From positions 992,001 through 1,056,000 of the forward strand of contig OZ037835.1 of the NCBI GenBank assembly GCA_964035575.1: a stretch of DNA of 64,000 nucleotides. The letters are read 5' to 3'. The position numbers and the translations under genes were made by a program. Shown here in pieces: positions 43,601 through 52,509 of this stretch. This stretch comes from Rhynchopus sp. YZ270_cl-10. Taxonomy: Eukaryota; Euglenozoa; Diplonemea; Diplonemida; Diplonemidae. The notes under the pieces were generated by a model. It did not search any database, was not told the DNA's origin, and saw only the letters and a list, made by a program, of their open reading frames with translations. The first letter of the stretch is position 1. Every line of letters starts with the position of its first letter.

Positions 43601-46600
43601 TCACCGACCGTACCGTATAGTTTGAACCGCCTCTTCAGGTCCCTGTACATGCTCTTGAGGGGCCGCGTGATCTTCATGTCGATCCCCATTTTCTCCACAA
43701 GACTGAAGGTTATGTCCCACGGTATGGTGTCGAAGCATTTCTTAATGTCCAGAAATACTCCTCGCAGCGTGTTCCCCGACACCATTGCTTTTTCGACCAG
43801 GAGTGCGGTGAGGTAAAAAGCGTCACGTGTTCCGTGCCCAGTCCTGAAGCCGTGCATGGATTCCGGTGCCCATGTCTCTTGCCACACCATTAGGCTCGTC
43901 AACCTTGTCTTTGCCCATAGCCGATATACCGCCGACATCACGGAAATTGGTCGGTGGTCGAGTGGTTGTGGGTCCTCCACCTTGGCGATCATGCTCACGG
44001 TCGCGTGGAGGAGAGCTTCTGGCCATACGCCCGTCTCTTCTACTTGGTTGAGGATTGATGCCAGCCTGTCGAAGATCCCCGTTGGGAGAAGCGCAAGTTC
44101 TTCTGGGTGCCATCCGTCTGTGCTGGGGGCCTTCCCCTTCGGCATGCTCTCGGCCACGGCTTTCAGCATCCTTCCGGTTAGGGGTTCTACGTGCATCGGC
44201 CGTTGAGGTATGTGTGTGCCAAACCTTTCCTCGAACGCTTCCCACGTGGGTGTGTCACTCAGGGTGTTGTGCTTTTGAAGTATGGGAAGCCATGCCTCAC
44301 GCAACCACGTGTCCATGTCCTCCACATTCGCGGTCTCTTCCGTCCCGCGCTTCATCGTGTTGCACCGCATTTTGGCTCCGTTGAGGCGCTTGTAGATGAG
44401 CCCTGGTGTGGTGTGCCATTGCGTGCGTATCATGCGGTACCTTTGCGTGGCCCTGTCCCTCTCCAGGTTCTTTCTGGCAGTTTCGAGTCTCTGGTGCAGG
44501 CGCTGTATCAGCTCCAGTGTCGTGCTGGCCTGCGGCTCCTCCTCTGGGGTAGCGTCGAGAATGCTCACCAGCCCTGCCTTCGCTTTGTCCCACGCCTTGC
44601 GTGCGCTGGGTGTGAGGGCTCCTTTGGTGCGTAGAGTGTTGCCGACCTCAGTTAGTCTGCGGATCGTCTTCCGGATGCGCGTCATCTTGAGGGTCTCTCC
44701 TGCGTCGCCTTCGCGAGACTGTCTGCTGCACAGCCAGGTGCGTCGCAGTTTGGGTGGTCGGCCTTTGCGAAAACATGCTGCTGAGTTGTCGTCTCCCTGC
44801 CGTGCCCAGAAGTTGGTCGCATCCTCATTCCATGCTTTCCACTTGTCCTCTACCAATGTGCTTGCGTGCCATTGTGCTTTGGAACCATCGCAGATCTCTT
44901 CAGCCTCCTTTTCAAGGTCTGCCTTCGTTTTCTTCCTGCTCAGTTCATCCTGTTGTAGCATAGGGGGCCTTTCCTGCTTGAGCACACGCTGCCGGTACGT
45001 CATATTTTTAAATGTCGCGTCCAGGGGGATGTGTGAAGGTATTCCGGCCGTCCCCGTTTTGCACCCTGCCAGCGCAAGCACCGCGATTTGGTTGGCCAGT
45101 ATGATGTCAATTCGTGAGCACACACTTTTGGCTTCAGACTTTGTGCTCTTACCGATGTGGGTGTGCTCTGGCTCTTGGTTGGCCCAGCCCGCGGCTCGTT
45201 CGGCACAGTCCGTCCATCGTTCTGAGCTGATGGCTAGGGATATTGCTTCGCTTGAGCTGGGTTCTGGGTGGCTGTTGCAATCCCCGAGGATAATCGCTGG
45301 TACGTCCCCTATCTCTGCTTCTGCAAATACATCCGATAGGAAGCTCTCGCGCTCTTGCTTTGCTTGCGGGGAGTTGCCGACTTTGGCGTATATCACGAAT
45401 AGGTGTAGAAAATGGTTCCCTGCCCCATGTGCCACCTTTGCGTGCAGGTAACGCTTTGAGTCCCAGAGTCTCTTTGCTCGTTCAGTATCTCTCCTGACCA
45501 CACTTGCTGGTATGCCTCGTTTCACCATTAGGCCCACCCCCTTGTGCTCTCCGTAGCTCTGTTGTATTGCATTTGGAAGTAACTTTACTGGGCACCCCCA
45601 GAGACCTGTCCAGCCTTGTTCATACAGCGTTCGGGAAGCTTGGGCCTGTTTCTTCTGTGTGAGCCGAGTCTCCTGCAGTGCGACTATGTCGTTGTCCCAA
45701 CTCCACACCTCCTCCTGGTGAGCATTCATTGAGGTGATGTTGGCAGTACGTATGGACAGGTTTGGAGTGGCCCGGGCAGCGCGGCGTCGCTTTCTCTCCG
45801 TCTTGGTACGTTTCCGTGAGCGAGACACTGCGATATTCGTGTCCAGGTTCTCCAGCGTGACACAGCGGTTGCCTTCTGCCTGCGTCGTTGCAATCAGCGA
45901 CAGCAGCCCCTCGGTTGCTTTGAGGCGGTCGAAGTGCTCGGGCCTGTACGTGAGCACAACTGGGTTCGATGTAGGTGGTCCGCCGACGTGGCTAAACCGT
46001 TTCGCTCTGGCATCCAGTACCCAGATGGCCCTGTCGAGTATGCTTGCCGCAGTCTGTAGCTCACGTTCTCCACCGTACGTTCCTTGCATTCTCATTTTGG
46101 CTAGGTGTTGCGTGTAGGTGGGAGGTTCGTTTGCCTCAGGAGAGTAGCTGTCAGCATAGAGGTCACTGTCGTCGTTTTGCAGTACGTCCACCACCCGTTG
46201 TCGCAGTGAGTTCGTTGTCCACCCCTCGCTCTGCTCAGCTATGGCAGTGAATAGGCAGTCCCCGTCTGGCGCTACTGCTATCCTTGTAGAGTTGATACTG
46301 CGGGCTGTTGCGTCCAACCACTCCTTGTGGTCGGTGATGGCCCTCAGTGGGTTCACGGGATTGTCGTTGTTTTTGGGGTAGGCGCTCCTACCTATCCCCG
46401 GTTCTATGTGCGATTCTAAGTACGTATCTAATCTAGTGGGGTCTGCCTTTGCGTCCAGCCAGTTTCTAGTTTGTTCTAATTCTAAGAGGGGGTCGGGAGT
46501 TGATTTACAGGGGATAGGGGAAGGAGAGTTCAGAGATCGAGGTTGAAGTCGAGCAGGTTCGCTTGTCCTTGGCTTTTCCCTGGGTCGTCTTTTCCCTTTC

Positions 46601-48027
46601 CCTTTCCCTTCTTCCCCGCCAGCGGCGACGCGGAGAAGATGTCGTCGAGGGAGGCGGCCGCGGATGGCGGGGCGGTGGTTCCCCCTTTCCCCTTTCCCCT
46701 TTCCCGCCTTCCCCTTTGCAAGTGGGGTCTTTGCCCCCTTGTTTGTCTCCGCGGGAGACGGCGTGGGTGCCTGCGGCGGAGTCTTCAGCGACTCTGCGTC
46801 AGGGAGTGGTGATGGGGGTCGTGGGGAGCTGGGCTGTGAGGCGGTGGTGGCGTTGGCGTTGGTGTTGGTGCTGGTGTTGGCGGATACCACCCTCAGGATG
46901 TGCTGCAGGCACTCCTCCGTCGAGATCTGCCGAGCCTCGATGCTCTGCAGACGCCCATCCATGCCGTGTAGCACGGCCGTCGTTTCGGCGTGCTGCGACG
47001 CCTGTCGTTCCAGCAGGGCTTCGATGCCCTTGCCCATCCCTTCCACCCCGATGCTCATGGCCTCGAGTCCCCTGCCCATGTGCAGAAGGGCAGCCGTGGT
47101 CTCCTGGCCTGTGCGTGATAGCTGTGTCAGCGCGGCCGCGTTCTGCTGCACCACCGAGAGCAGCGGGTCGAGGTTCTGAGGTGTGGTGAAGGTCTGTTGG
47201 TGATGGGATCTTTGCTCCTTGCGCTGCAGCCATGCCAGCTCCAGCTGTGTGCCTTCCTCGAAGAGAAGTTTGCCTCTGGCTGCCCCGTACTCCTGCCTGA
47301 ACTCTGCAATGGTATACTTATCCTTGCGGTTCCTCACCGTGGGGTCGGGGACTCTCTTGGGGGCGTGGTTGTGGTTGGTGGTGGTGGTGGTACTAGTATC
47401 CTTTGCTTCTGCGGGGAAGATTGACACCACAACGTTTTGCCACTTGATGCTGCGGTGTGGGGGCTGGGACTCCGCACGCACCACGAGGGTCTTCTCCCCC
47501 GTTCTGCCCTTGTTGAGCAGCGTCACCACCCGCGCCCCCTCCCACTGCATCGCCTTCAATGCGGTGACGCAGTCCGCTCTGGTTGCCTGGGGTGGGACAG
47601 GTCTGAGGTCGTATACCCGGGCGGCGGAGTTCGTTGCCTTGCTGTCGGGTATCTCGAGTGTGAATGGGGGGGTGTCGTCCATAGCCTCCGGGGTGTCGCC
47701 GCTGCTTCCTCCCCTTAGCCTACCCAGCTCCCACACGTTGCAGTGCGTCCTGCACATCCGGAGCGACTCCTTGTCGCTCATGTCCCTTCCGTTGATGGTA
47801 AGGCGTTGCACGTCTCTGCGTCCACCTGTCTTCGCTCGCACTGCCGCCTTCAGGTCAGCCACCGAGTCCGCGTCGCTGACGTCCACTGTCACTGTCTTTC
47901 CAGTAAGCGTTCGCACAAAAATCTGTCTTTTTTCTTCGTCGTTTTCTTCTTCTTCTTCTTCCGAGTCTTTGCCGCAGTCCACTGCGTTGCCCGGGGTCAC
48001 CTCGTGGAGGTGCTCGGTAAAAACCCC
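40666..48027 (-). mobile_element. Full-length site-specific LINE (7.36 kb)
   Basis: The 5' end at 48027 starts GGGG and folds as an HDV-like ribozyme; the 3' end at 40666 has no long poly(A). The target duplication is 19 bp (40647-40665 and 48028-48046). One polyprotein frame runs through. The 3' UTR (40666-41094) contains an imperfect duplication of ~175 bp (ttcaggc...gggttcaac at ~40730 and ~40908). All domains are present and the frame is open, so the element looks recently inserted. Clade uncertain: an APE plus OTU layout is known from some protist LINEs such as Dualen/RandI, but no RLE endonuclease is recognisable here. Confidence 0.9.
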
Positions 48028-48309
48028 ACTCTCCAACCTCTCGGCGGTCAGGTCTGTCTCACCCAACGCATGAAGCTCTGCAATGGCTTGGTACTTCTGC
48101 GTCTTCGTGAGGATGATTGTGTCACCAGCACTCAGCTGCGTCATGTCCGCTCCTTCTCCCATCGCTTCGTCTCCGAAACTCATGCCAAAGCCGTCTTCAG
48201 GCAACCCCATTGCAGACGCCACCTTCCGACGCAAGCCCTCCACTGTGTCATCTGCACCCACCTCGACTGTGTGCTGATTCGTGTCGAAACCCTTGATGTT
48301 CAGGTCCAT
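41095..48309 (-). CDS. LINE polyprotein fused to host Ubl: ubiquitin, OTU, APE, RT, CCHC, RNase H-like
   Basis: 2404 codons from the host ATG. Residues 1-94 are host Ubl; 95 onward is the element. Ubiquitin homologue 128-201 (RQIFVRTLTGKTVTVDV...LRGG; Arg in place of Met1). A Pro/Ser-rich stretch and coiled-coil-like stretch follow (GRGLEAMSIGVEGMGKGIEA). OTU protease near 665-805: DGDC with Cys685, and PEHF with His792. APE endonuclease: Glu880 (QETRL), Asp1010/Asn1012 (GDCN), Asp1068 (RID), His1093 (SHIPL). RT: motif A Asp1521 (FLDIKKCFD), YADD 1611-1614. CX2CX8HX4C at 1937-1954. An RNase H-like C-terminus (~2250-2390) keeps AEYEGLL but lacks the usual Asp in GSSRTVVDQVN and NATKLA. The element itself has no Met before the ubiquitin. 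Confidence 0.9.
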   Translation of the reverse strand: MDLNIKGFDTNQHTVEVGADDTVEGLRRKVASAMGLPEDGFGMSFGDEAMGEGADMTQLSAGDTIILTKTQKYQAIAELHALGETDLTAERLESGVFTEHLHEVTPGNAVDCGKDSEEEEEENDEEKRQIFVRTLTGKTVTVDVSDADSVADLKAAVRAKTGGRRDVQRLTINGRDMSDKESLRMCRTHCNVWELGRLRGGSSGDTPEAMDDTPPFTLEIPDSKATNSAARVYDLRPVPPQATRADCVTALKAMQWEGARVVTLLNKGRTGEKTLVVRAESQPPHRSIKWQNVVVSIFPAEAKDTSTTTTTNHNHAPKRVPDPTVRNRKDKYTIAEFRQEYGAARGKLLFEEGTQLELAWLQRKEQRSHHQQTFTTPQNLDPLLSVVQQNAAALTQLSRTGQETTAALLHMGRGLEAMSIGVEGMGKGIEALLERQASQHAETTAVLHGMDGRLQSIEARQISTEECLQHILRVVSANTSTNTNANATTASQPSSPRPPSPLPDAESLKTPPQAPTPSPAETNKGAKTPLAKGKAGKGKGERGNHRPAIRGRLPRRHLLRVAAGGEEGKGKGKRRPREKPRTSEPARLQPRSLNSPSPIPCKSTPDPLLELEQTRNWLDAKADPTRLDTYLESHIEPGIGRSAYPKNNDNPVNPLRAITDHKEWLDATARSINSTRIAVAPDGDCLFTAIAEQSEGWTTNSLRQRVVDVLQNDDSDLYADSYSPEANEPPTYTQHLAKMRMQGTYGGERELQTAASILDRAIWVLDARAKRFSHVGGPPTSNPVVLTYRPEHFDRLKATEGLLSLIATTQAEGNRCVTLENLDTNIAVSRSRKRTKTERKRRRAARATPNLSIRTANITSMNAHQEEVWSWDNDIVALQETRLTQKKQAQASRTLYEQGWTGLWGCPVKLLPNAIQQSYGEHKGVGLMVKRGIPASVVRRDTERAKRLWDSKRYLHAKVAHGAGNHFLHLFVIYAKVGNSPQAKQERESFLSDVFAEAEIGDVPAIILGDCNSHPEPSSSEAISLAISSERWTDCAERAAGWANQEPEHTHIGKSTKSEAKSVCSRIDIILANQIAVLALAGCKTGTAGIPSHIPLDATFKNMTYRQRVLKQERPPMLQQDELSRKKTKADLEKEAEEICDGSKAQWHASTLVEDKWKAWNEDATNFWARQGDDNSAACFRKGRPPKLRRTWLCSRQSREGDAGETLKMTRIRKTIRRLTEVGNTLRTKGALTPSARKAWDKAKAGLVSILDATPEEEPQASTTLELIQRLHQRLETARKNLERDRATQRYRMIRTQWHTTPGLIYKRLNGAKMRCNTMKRGTEETANVEDMDTWLREAWLPILQKHNTLSDTPTWEAFEERFGTHIPQRPMHVEPLTGRMLKAVAESMPKGKAPSTDGWHPEELALLPTGIFDRLASILNQVEETGVWPEALLHATVSMIAKVEDPQPLDHRPISVMSAVYRLWAKTRLTSLMVWQETWAPESMHGFRTGHGTRDAFYLTALLVEKAMVSGNTLRGVFLDIKKCFDTIPWDITFSLVEKMGIDMKITRPLKSMYRDLKRRFKLYGTVGEEFKANNGILQGCALSIILLNALLAVWEAAVRTETRCRTSLYADDTTMTSNNTAQLRKGLTVSHDFATKTDLTYGSSFSFSTAKTEKLELMLGDTQLRQEKKELDNLGAVIRLAVAKKKEAATKLDKRVRKAETCARRIPHLNVPFEGRAELVATKIMPMALYGCETYEPLSTTAGRLTKAVTAAIWRGLPSRCSEIVRGVLNPLHRTDPTSYLKYQRLLALYTMGKNQEIRTLIDEIRILKRTSRVKYCGPVDILLRTTQSMNWRWENNTLLPPHTTQMNLDEPEGDLLRHQLRDGIRDDFCRRLETRREDMQGVKDGIDYRTINAVWNSYKNTDPLRAGYMRNILAGAELTQDRRKRMKMSTSDTCEHCGTGVEDFEHMWEQCSHTAHIREQHKYAGVSDPAVRESWPKCLRLNAILPAGFQMIPEVPNREALELLLLMYSDIALEREDKRKRGTTTTKTSQMDNFPWTWEPEGPYETYIGVLPDEVPDAWPYKAEGYLALKEWLESLKWPTVSNGKSQHVSHLELALDFEAHTGAKLTTEEPNSRESSMITDKITWFSNWMAKAKIVAANAYLFSGTIYPKSKVFAPLDLGIKWGTLAITRRPILTEPAEVLKTIRSLPTLCKGNKSWTNTELPPLDEDCKQERADRIAKHIRLAAEQKQQKQARRKPKKPTGHTRIFFGGYCNVRQPGARVKKNTCQGSGAGARLEIDGEVRWTASSRLADTTLNVAEYEGLLMCLEYLKSDTDTTPLNIYGSSRTVVDQVNEHCRPYAAVAHLQKEARGELDKLRATRSITLVHIDSSNNVNATKLACTAVEKLSVGETTKEDKLGQHPL
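47961..48027 (-). ncRNA. HDV-like self-cleaving ribozyme (LINE 5' end)
   Basis: A 67-nt minus-strand RNA starting at the first element base. P1 is GGGGUU with GACCCC, P2 is CCGAG with CUCGG, P3 is ACC with GGU closing the loop UCCACGA, then GGGCAAC, P4 GCAG-UGGA-CUGC and J4/2 GGCAAAGA (CNRA match CAAA with the catalytic C). GGGCAAC-P4-GGCxAA parallels the HDV genomic ribozyme. The predicted cut falls at the host/element junction. The sequence is also translated in the chimeric frame. Confidence 0.82.
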
Positions 48310-48609
48310 GTCTTTGCTGTGGTTTTGTGTTCTGATCTCTGTGTGTGGTGGTGGGGTGTGGAGGACAACAAGCCTGCAGTAGTTTTCAACACCCCTGCCA
48401 AAAAATAAAACTATGGGAAAAGGGCCCCTCTCCCCGACCCACAACCCCCGACTTCAGATCTCTCACCTCTCCACCCCCTCTCCCTGAACCAGCGCCCTTC
48501 ACAGACGTTCCCTCCTCACGAAAGCAAACCCACCTTCCCCTGCCCCTCTCACGCACCGTTACCTGCCCCGTTCTGCACAAGAAACCCACGCAGCCTCCAC
48601 GCTGTCTCC

Positions 48610-48900
48610 ACCCCACGCAAGAAAAACGAACGCCAAGGATGCTCTCGTGCTGCAACCACAGACAAGCTGAGGTGCCAGACAAATGCACGAAAGCACCCCC
48701 ACGGCCGGCCACAGCTTCCCCTCTCCCATCATTTCCACAAAACGATGCAGGGAAGCGCCACACCCAAACCCCCCCACACTCACAACACTGTGCACCTCCA
48801 CCTCCCTGCCCCCCACCCAACCCAACCCACAGACCTTCACCGCAACAGGGAGAACACCCAAACCCCACATCAACCTGCCACTCCCTTGGGTACTCTTCCT
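48610..48900 (-). repeat. Shared upstream module, copy 5
   Basis: Ends ~300 bp upstream of the start codon of Ubl-LRR copy 8; closest to copy 4 at 38508. Confidence 0.7.
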
Positions 48901-49060
48901 CCGGCAAAAGCCGTAAGAGAAACGGTTACCACCCCCGGGGTTGCCTCCTCCTCCTCCTCCAGAGACTGCAGCATTGCAGACACAGACCACGTCTGCGTTA
49001 GCGTGGCAAAAGGCCTGCAGAGCCCACCGTGGCTGAAGTGCTTAGAGGTGCAGGTAAAAG

Positions 49061-49240
49061 TTAGGGCGCAGTCCCTGATGGCTGCGTATTACCAGCACTT
49101 CCTTCCCCGTCGAGAGATCCCCTACAGAGATGGGAACATGAAACAACTTTAGAACTGTCGGGAGTGACTGCCACCTCGGTCACTTCCCCTTTGTGGCCCA
49201 ATGCGAACAACTGCCTCCTCAGTTTGCCTCCGGATCCCAT
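49061..49240 (-). pseudogene. 5' fragment of a WD40 gene
   Basis: From ATG 49240: MGSGGKLRRQLFALGHKGEV, then TEVAVTPDSSKVVSCS, the opening of a WD40 blade (GHKGEVTEVAVTPD). The similarity stops after ~40 residues and the frame then runs into unrelated DNA. It resembles the WD40 relic at 52.5-53.2 kb in style. Confidence 0.55.
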
Positions 49241-49982
49241 CTTCCTGTGTTTTGTGTATTGTCCCCTGTTCGTGTGTTGTGGTGTTGTGTTCTGTGCAGT
49301 CTTGCTGCTCAGGTGTAGGGGAGGGAGGGTATGCCCACACAGCGCTGCTGCGACAGGAAGGATCCCTTGCGCGCAAAGAAGCATTTGCCCGCAGAGGAGC
49401 AGAAGACCACCTTCACCTGACAATACTTCATCCCTATACCCCACCACCGCCGTCACCGCCGCACGCTCTATACTGAATGCAAAGATAACAATGGTACCCC
49501 CCAGTTTGTTTTTTTTTGTGATTTTGCTATTATTTTTTTTCGTTTCTTTCCCTGCTTCTGTTCGCACTAAAAACGAATGGTACCACAAAACGTGAATAGC
49601 CAGTGTTTTGTTGTGCGCTGTGGATACTGGATACCTCGAGTGAGGTAAAAAACACCACTGTTGCAATGTTCCGTATTTGGATTCACCGCGCGAGGTTGGT
49701 TGTATGAACGTCTTGTGGACGTGAAGCACTGTCATCTGATCGGAATAATAAGCAGGATATGATAAAAAGGAATAGTTATTGATGCACGCACCTCCGACTG
49801 ACACACGTACGATGCCAGTCATCCTGGTGAATGCACAAAAAAATAAAATAAAAAAAACCCCCCTTGTTGGTACGCTTCCCACGTCGTACGCATCACTCAG
49901 GGGTAAAAGATTTAAAAACAATGATTTGAACAACAACAAAAACAAAAACAAAAAACAACAATGAGGACACTGCTGTAGCCTT
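49241..49982. other. Intergenic region upstream of the WD40 fragment, downstream of HSP70
   Basis: Low-complexity A and T runs at 49500-49545 and 49836-49960. A partial copy of the 38.9/39.6 kb repeat lies at ~49866-49892. No gene. Confidence 0.5.
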
Positions 49983-51123
49983 CTATGCAGCCTGGTCGTA
50001 CATCTTCCTCATGACCGGGTGGCAGGTCCTCTCCAGCTTCCTCTGGGAGGACTGGAACTCCTCCTTGGTGGCCTCAGTGCCGCAGAGCTCGAGGGCACCG
50101 TTGCAGGCGTCCATGACCTTCTTCTTGTCGTCGTCGCCAACAAGCCCGCCGGTTCTGTCGTCCATGAGGGTGGTGACCATCTGGTAGGCGTAGGTCTCGA
50201 GCTCGTGTCTGGCGTCGACACGCTCGCGTGCCTGCTTGTCGGCCTCAGCGAACTTCTCTGCGTCGTTGCACATGTCGTCAATCTCCTTCTGGGACAGACG
50301 GCCCTTGTCGTTGGTGATGGTGACCTGCGACTTCTTCCCGGTCGACTTGTCCTCGGCAGACACGTCCATGATACCGTTGGCGTCAACGTCAAAGGTGACC
50401 TCAATCTGGGGCACTCCACGTGGGGCCGGCGGGATGCCGGTGAGGTCGAAGGTTCCGAGCTGGTGGCAGTCCTTGGTCATCGCGCGCTCCCCCTCGAACA
50501 CACAGATGTTCACCACAGGCTGGTTGTCCGCGCACGTCGAGAACTCCTGGCTCTTCTTCGTCGGGATCGTCGTGTTCCTCTTGATCAGCGGTGTCATCAC
50601 ACCCCCGTCCGTCTCAATCCCGACAGTCAGGGGGGTCACGTCCAGCAGCAGGATCTGCTCCGTCTGCGTGCTCTTTCCTCCGGTCAGCACGAAGGCCTGC
50701 ACGGCAGCGCCAAAGGCAACAGCCTCGTCGGGGTTGATCGACTTGTTCAGGTCCTTTCCGCCGAAGAAGTCCGACACCATCGCCTGGATCTTCGGGATAC
50801 GGGTCGATCCTCCGACCAGCACAACCTCCGTGATGGCGCGCTTGTCAATCTTCGAGTCGTTCAGGACAGACTCCACAGGGCGCAGGCACGACTTGAACAG
50901 GTCCGCGCACAGCTCCTCGAACTTGGCACGTGTGATCGAGGAGTAGAAGTCCGTACCCTCGAACAGCGAGTCGATCTCAATGCTGGTCTGTGCCGCCGAC
51001 GACAGGGCACGCTTGGCACGCTCACAGGCAGTGCGCAGACGGCGCAGCGCACGCTGGTTCGTGGTCAGGTCCTTCTTGTGCTTCTTCTTGAACTCCTCCA
51101 CGAAGTGGTTCACCATGCGGTTG

Positions 51124-51155
<32 letters not shown>

Positions 51156-51827
51156 GGCAGTCGCCTTCACCTCGAAGATTCCTCCGTCAATCGCCAGAAG
51201 CGTCACATCGAAGGTACCACCACCCAGGTCGAAGATCAGGATGTTCTTCTGGCTCTGGCTCGCGTTGTCGAGTCCGTAGGCGATGGCGGCCGCAGTCGGC
51301 TCGTTGATGATACGCAGCACGTCCATACCAGAGATCGCTCCTGCGTCCTTGGTGGCCTGACGCTGCGAGTCGTTGAAGTACGCAGGCACAGTCACAACGC
51401 TCTTCTTCACCTCCTTTCCAAGGAACTGCTCGGCGGTCTCCTTCATCTTCACAAGGATCATCGCAGAGATCTCTTCAGGCCTGAACGTCTTCGTCGTCCC
51501 CATGAACGACACCTCAATCAGCGGCTTCCCGTCCTCCTTCGCCACAACCTTGAAGGGCCAGTGCTTCATGTCGCTCTGCACAGACGAGTCCTCCAGCTTG
51601 CGGCCGATCAAACGCTTGGCGTCGAACACGGTGTTGGTGGGGTTCATCGCGACCTGGTTCTTTGCGGCATCTCCGATCAGACGCTCGCTGTCTGCGAACG
51701 CCACGTACGACGGGGTGGTACGGTTACCCTGGTTGTTCGCGATGATCTCCACACGCTCGTTCTGCCACACTCCCACGCAGGAGTAGGTCGTTCCCAGGTC
51801 GATACCGATGGCGCCGTCGTAGGACAT
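49983..51827 (-). CDS. HSP70: Cytosolic-type HSP70 chaperone lacking EEVD
   Basis: 614 residues from [17 protein letters not shown] at 51827; an upstream in-frame Met (51917) gives a non-conserved extension. ATPase signatures: [24 protein letters not shown] and [12 protein letters not shown]. The substrate-binding domain starts near [17 protein letters not shown]. The lid ends [10 protein letters not shown], so the Gly/Met-rich linker and EEVD found in most cytosolic HSP70s (~640-650 residues) are absent; this should weaken binding of TPR co-chaperones such as HOP and CHIP. Third codon positions are strongly C/G, unlike the neighbouring families, as for a highly expressed gene. ATP-dependent folding of client proteins in the cytosol. 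Confidence 0.95.
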
Positions 51828-52345
51828 TGTTGTAGGTGTTTTGGTTGTTGATAAAAAAGGTAAAAGTGATGAGCTGTTGTGTAGTGAGGTGTCCGTGTGT
51901 AGGTGGGGTTGTGACACGATGGAGCATCTTTGCGCTGTGTGCGCGGTACGCTGAACAGATCGAGAATACGTGAGCGTTGCCTGGGGAAGGAGACAAAGAA
52001 GAAGGCAGACGTGTCAGACAGCCTCGCGGGTGTCAAGGAAAAAAGCTCTGAGAGGCTCGTTCCGCTTTGCTTATTGCTCAAAAGACTATAAACGGGGAGG
52101 GGGGGGATAAGGTTGTTTGTTGTTCGCTTTCACTTTTTTTTTTCTTTCGATTTGATAACGGTGAATATGCAAAGTTACGCTATGCATATGTTCGCCTGAA
52201 GTACATAAAATGTCGTGGAGCACAGGGGAGAAGAGAGGGGTTTTTTCGAATAAGTAAAAGAAGGGGAAAACAAGCGGGGAGGTGGATGCGCAGAACGCAC
52301 GACTTTCCACGAGAATCTCGAGCATTTTGTCGAATACGATGTGTA
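51828..52345 (-). promoter_or_regulatory. HSP70 5' flank (duplicated at 1230-1500)
   Basis: The leader ends CACCTACAACAATG. 52045-52345 is the part shared with 1230-1500, including an A/T-rich block, a ctataaacgggg string and a pyrimidine tract. No clear heat-shock element array could be defined by eye. Confidence 0.5.
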
Positions 52346-52509
52346 AACTAAAAGGGGAAAAAAGGAGGCTAAGAACACATGGTGGTTTGTCAAAGAAGTG
52401 TGTTTGCTGCGCATATTTCATTTTTTCCTCTTCGCCAAAACTAATGAAACTAACACAAAACGAAGATAACACATGTGTAATCGAAACACATCTCGGAAAA
52501 GATGTGAAT

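Larger units (their letters stand above)
40017..48309 (-). pseudogene. Ubl-LRR gene copy 8, split by a full-length LINE
   Basis: The Ubl domain and linker start (48028-48309, ATG at 48309, through LTAERLES) are separated from the rest of the linker, five full LRR units plus a partial, and the PKRSRDESPEQSQKRRRHAQ tail (40017-40665) by the element at 40666-48027. The duplication is actctccaacctctcggcg. Neither half shows other damage. The host promoter and start codon now lie directly upstream of the LINE frame. Confidence 0.88.

Noticed and set aside
50019-51851. A 610-codon open frame antisense to HSP70
   Set aside because: It is the known by-product of strong codon bias in HSP70 genes; it has no domain and mirrors the real gene.
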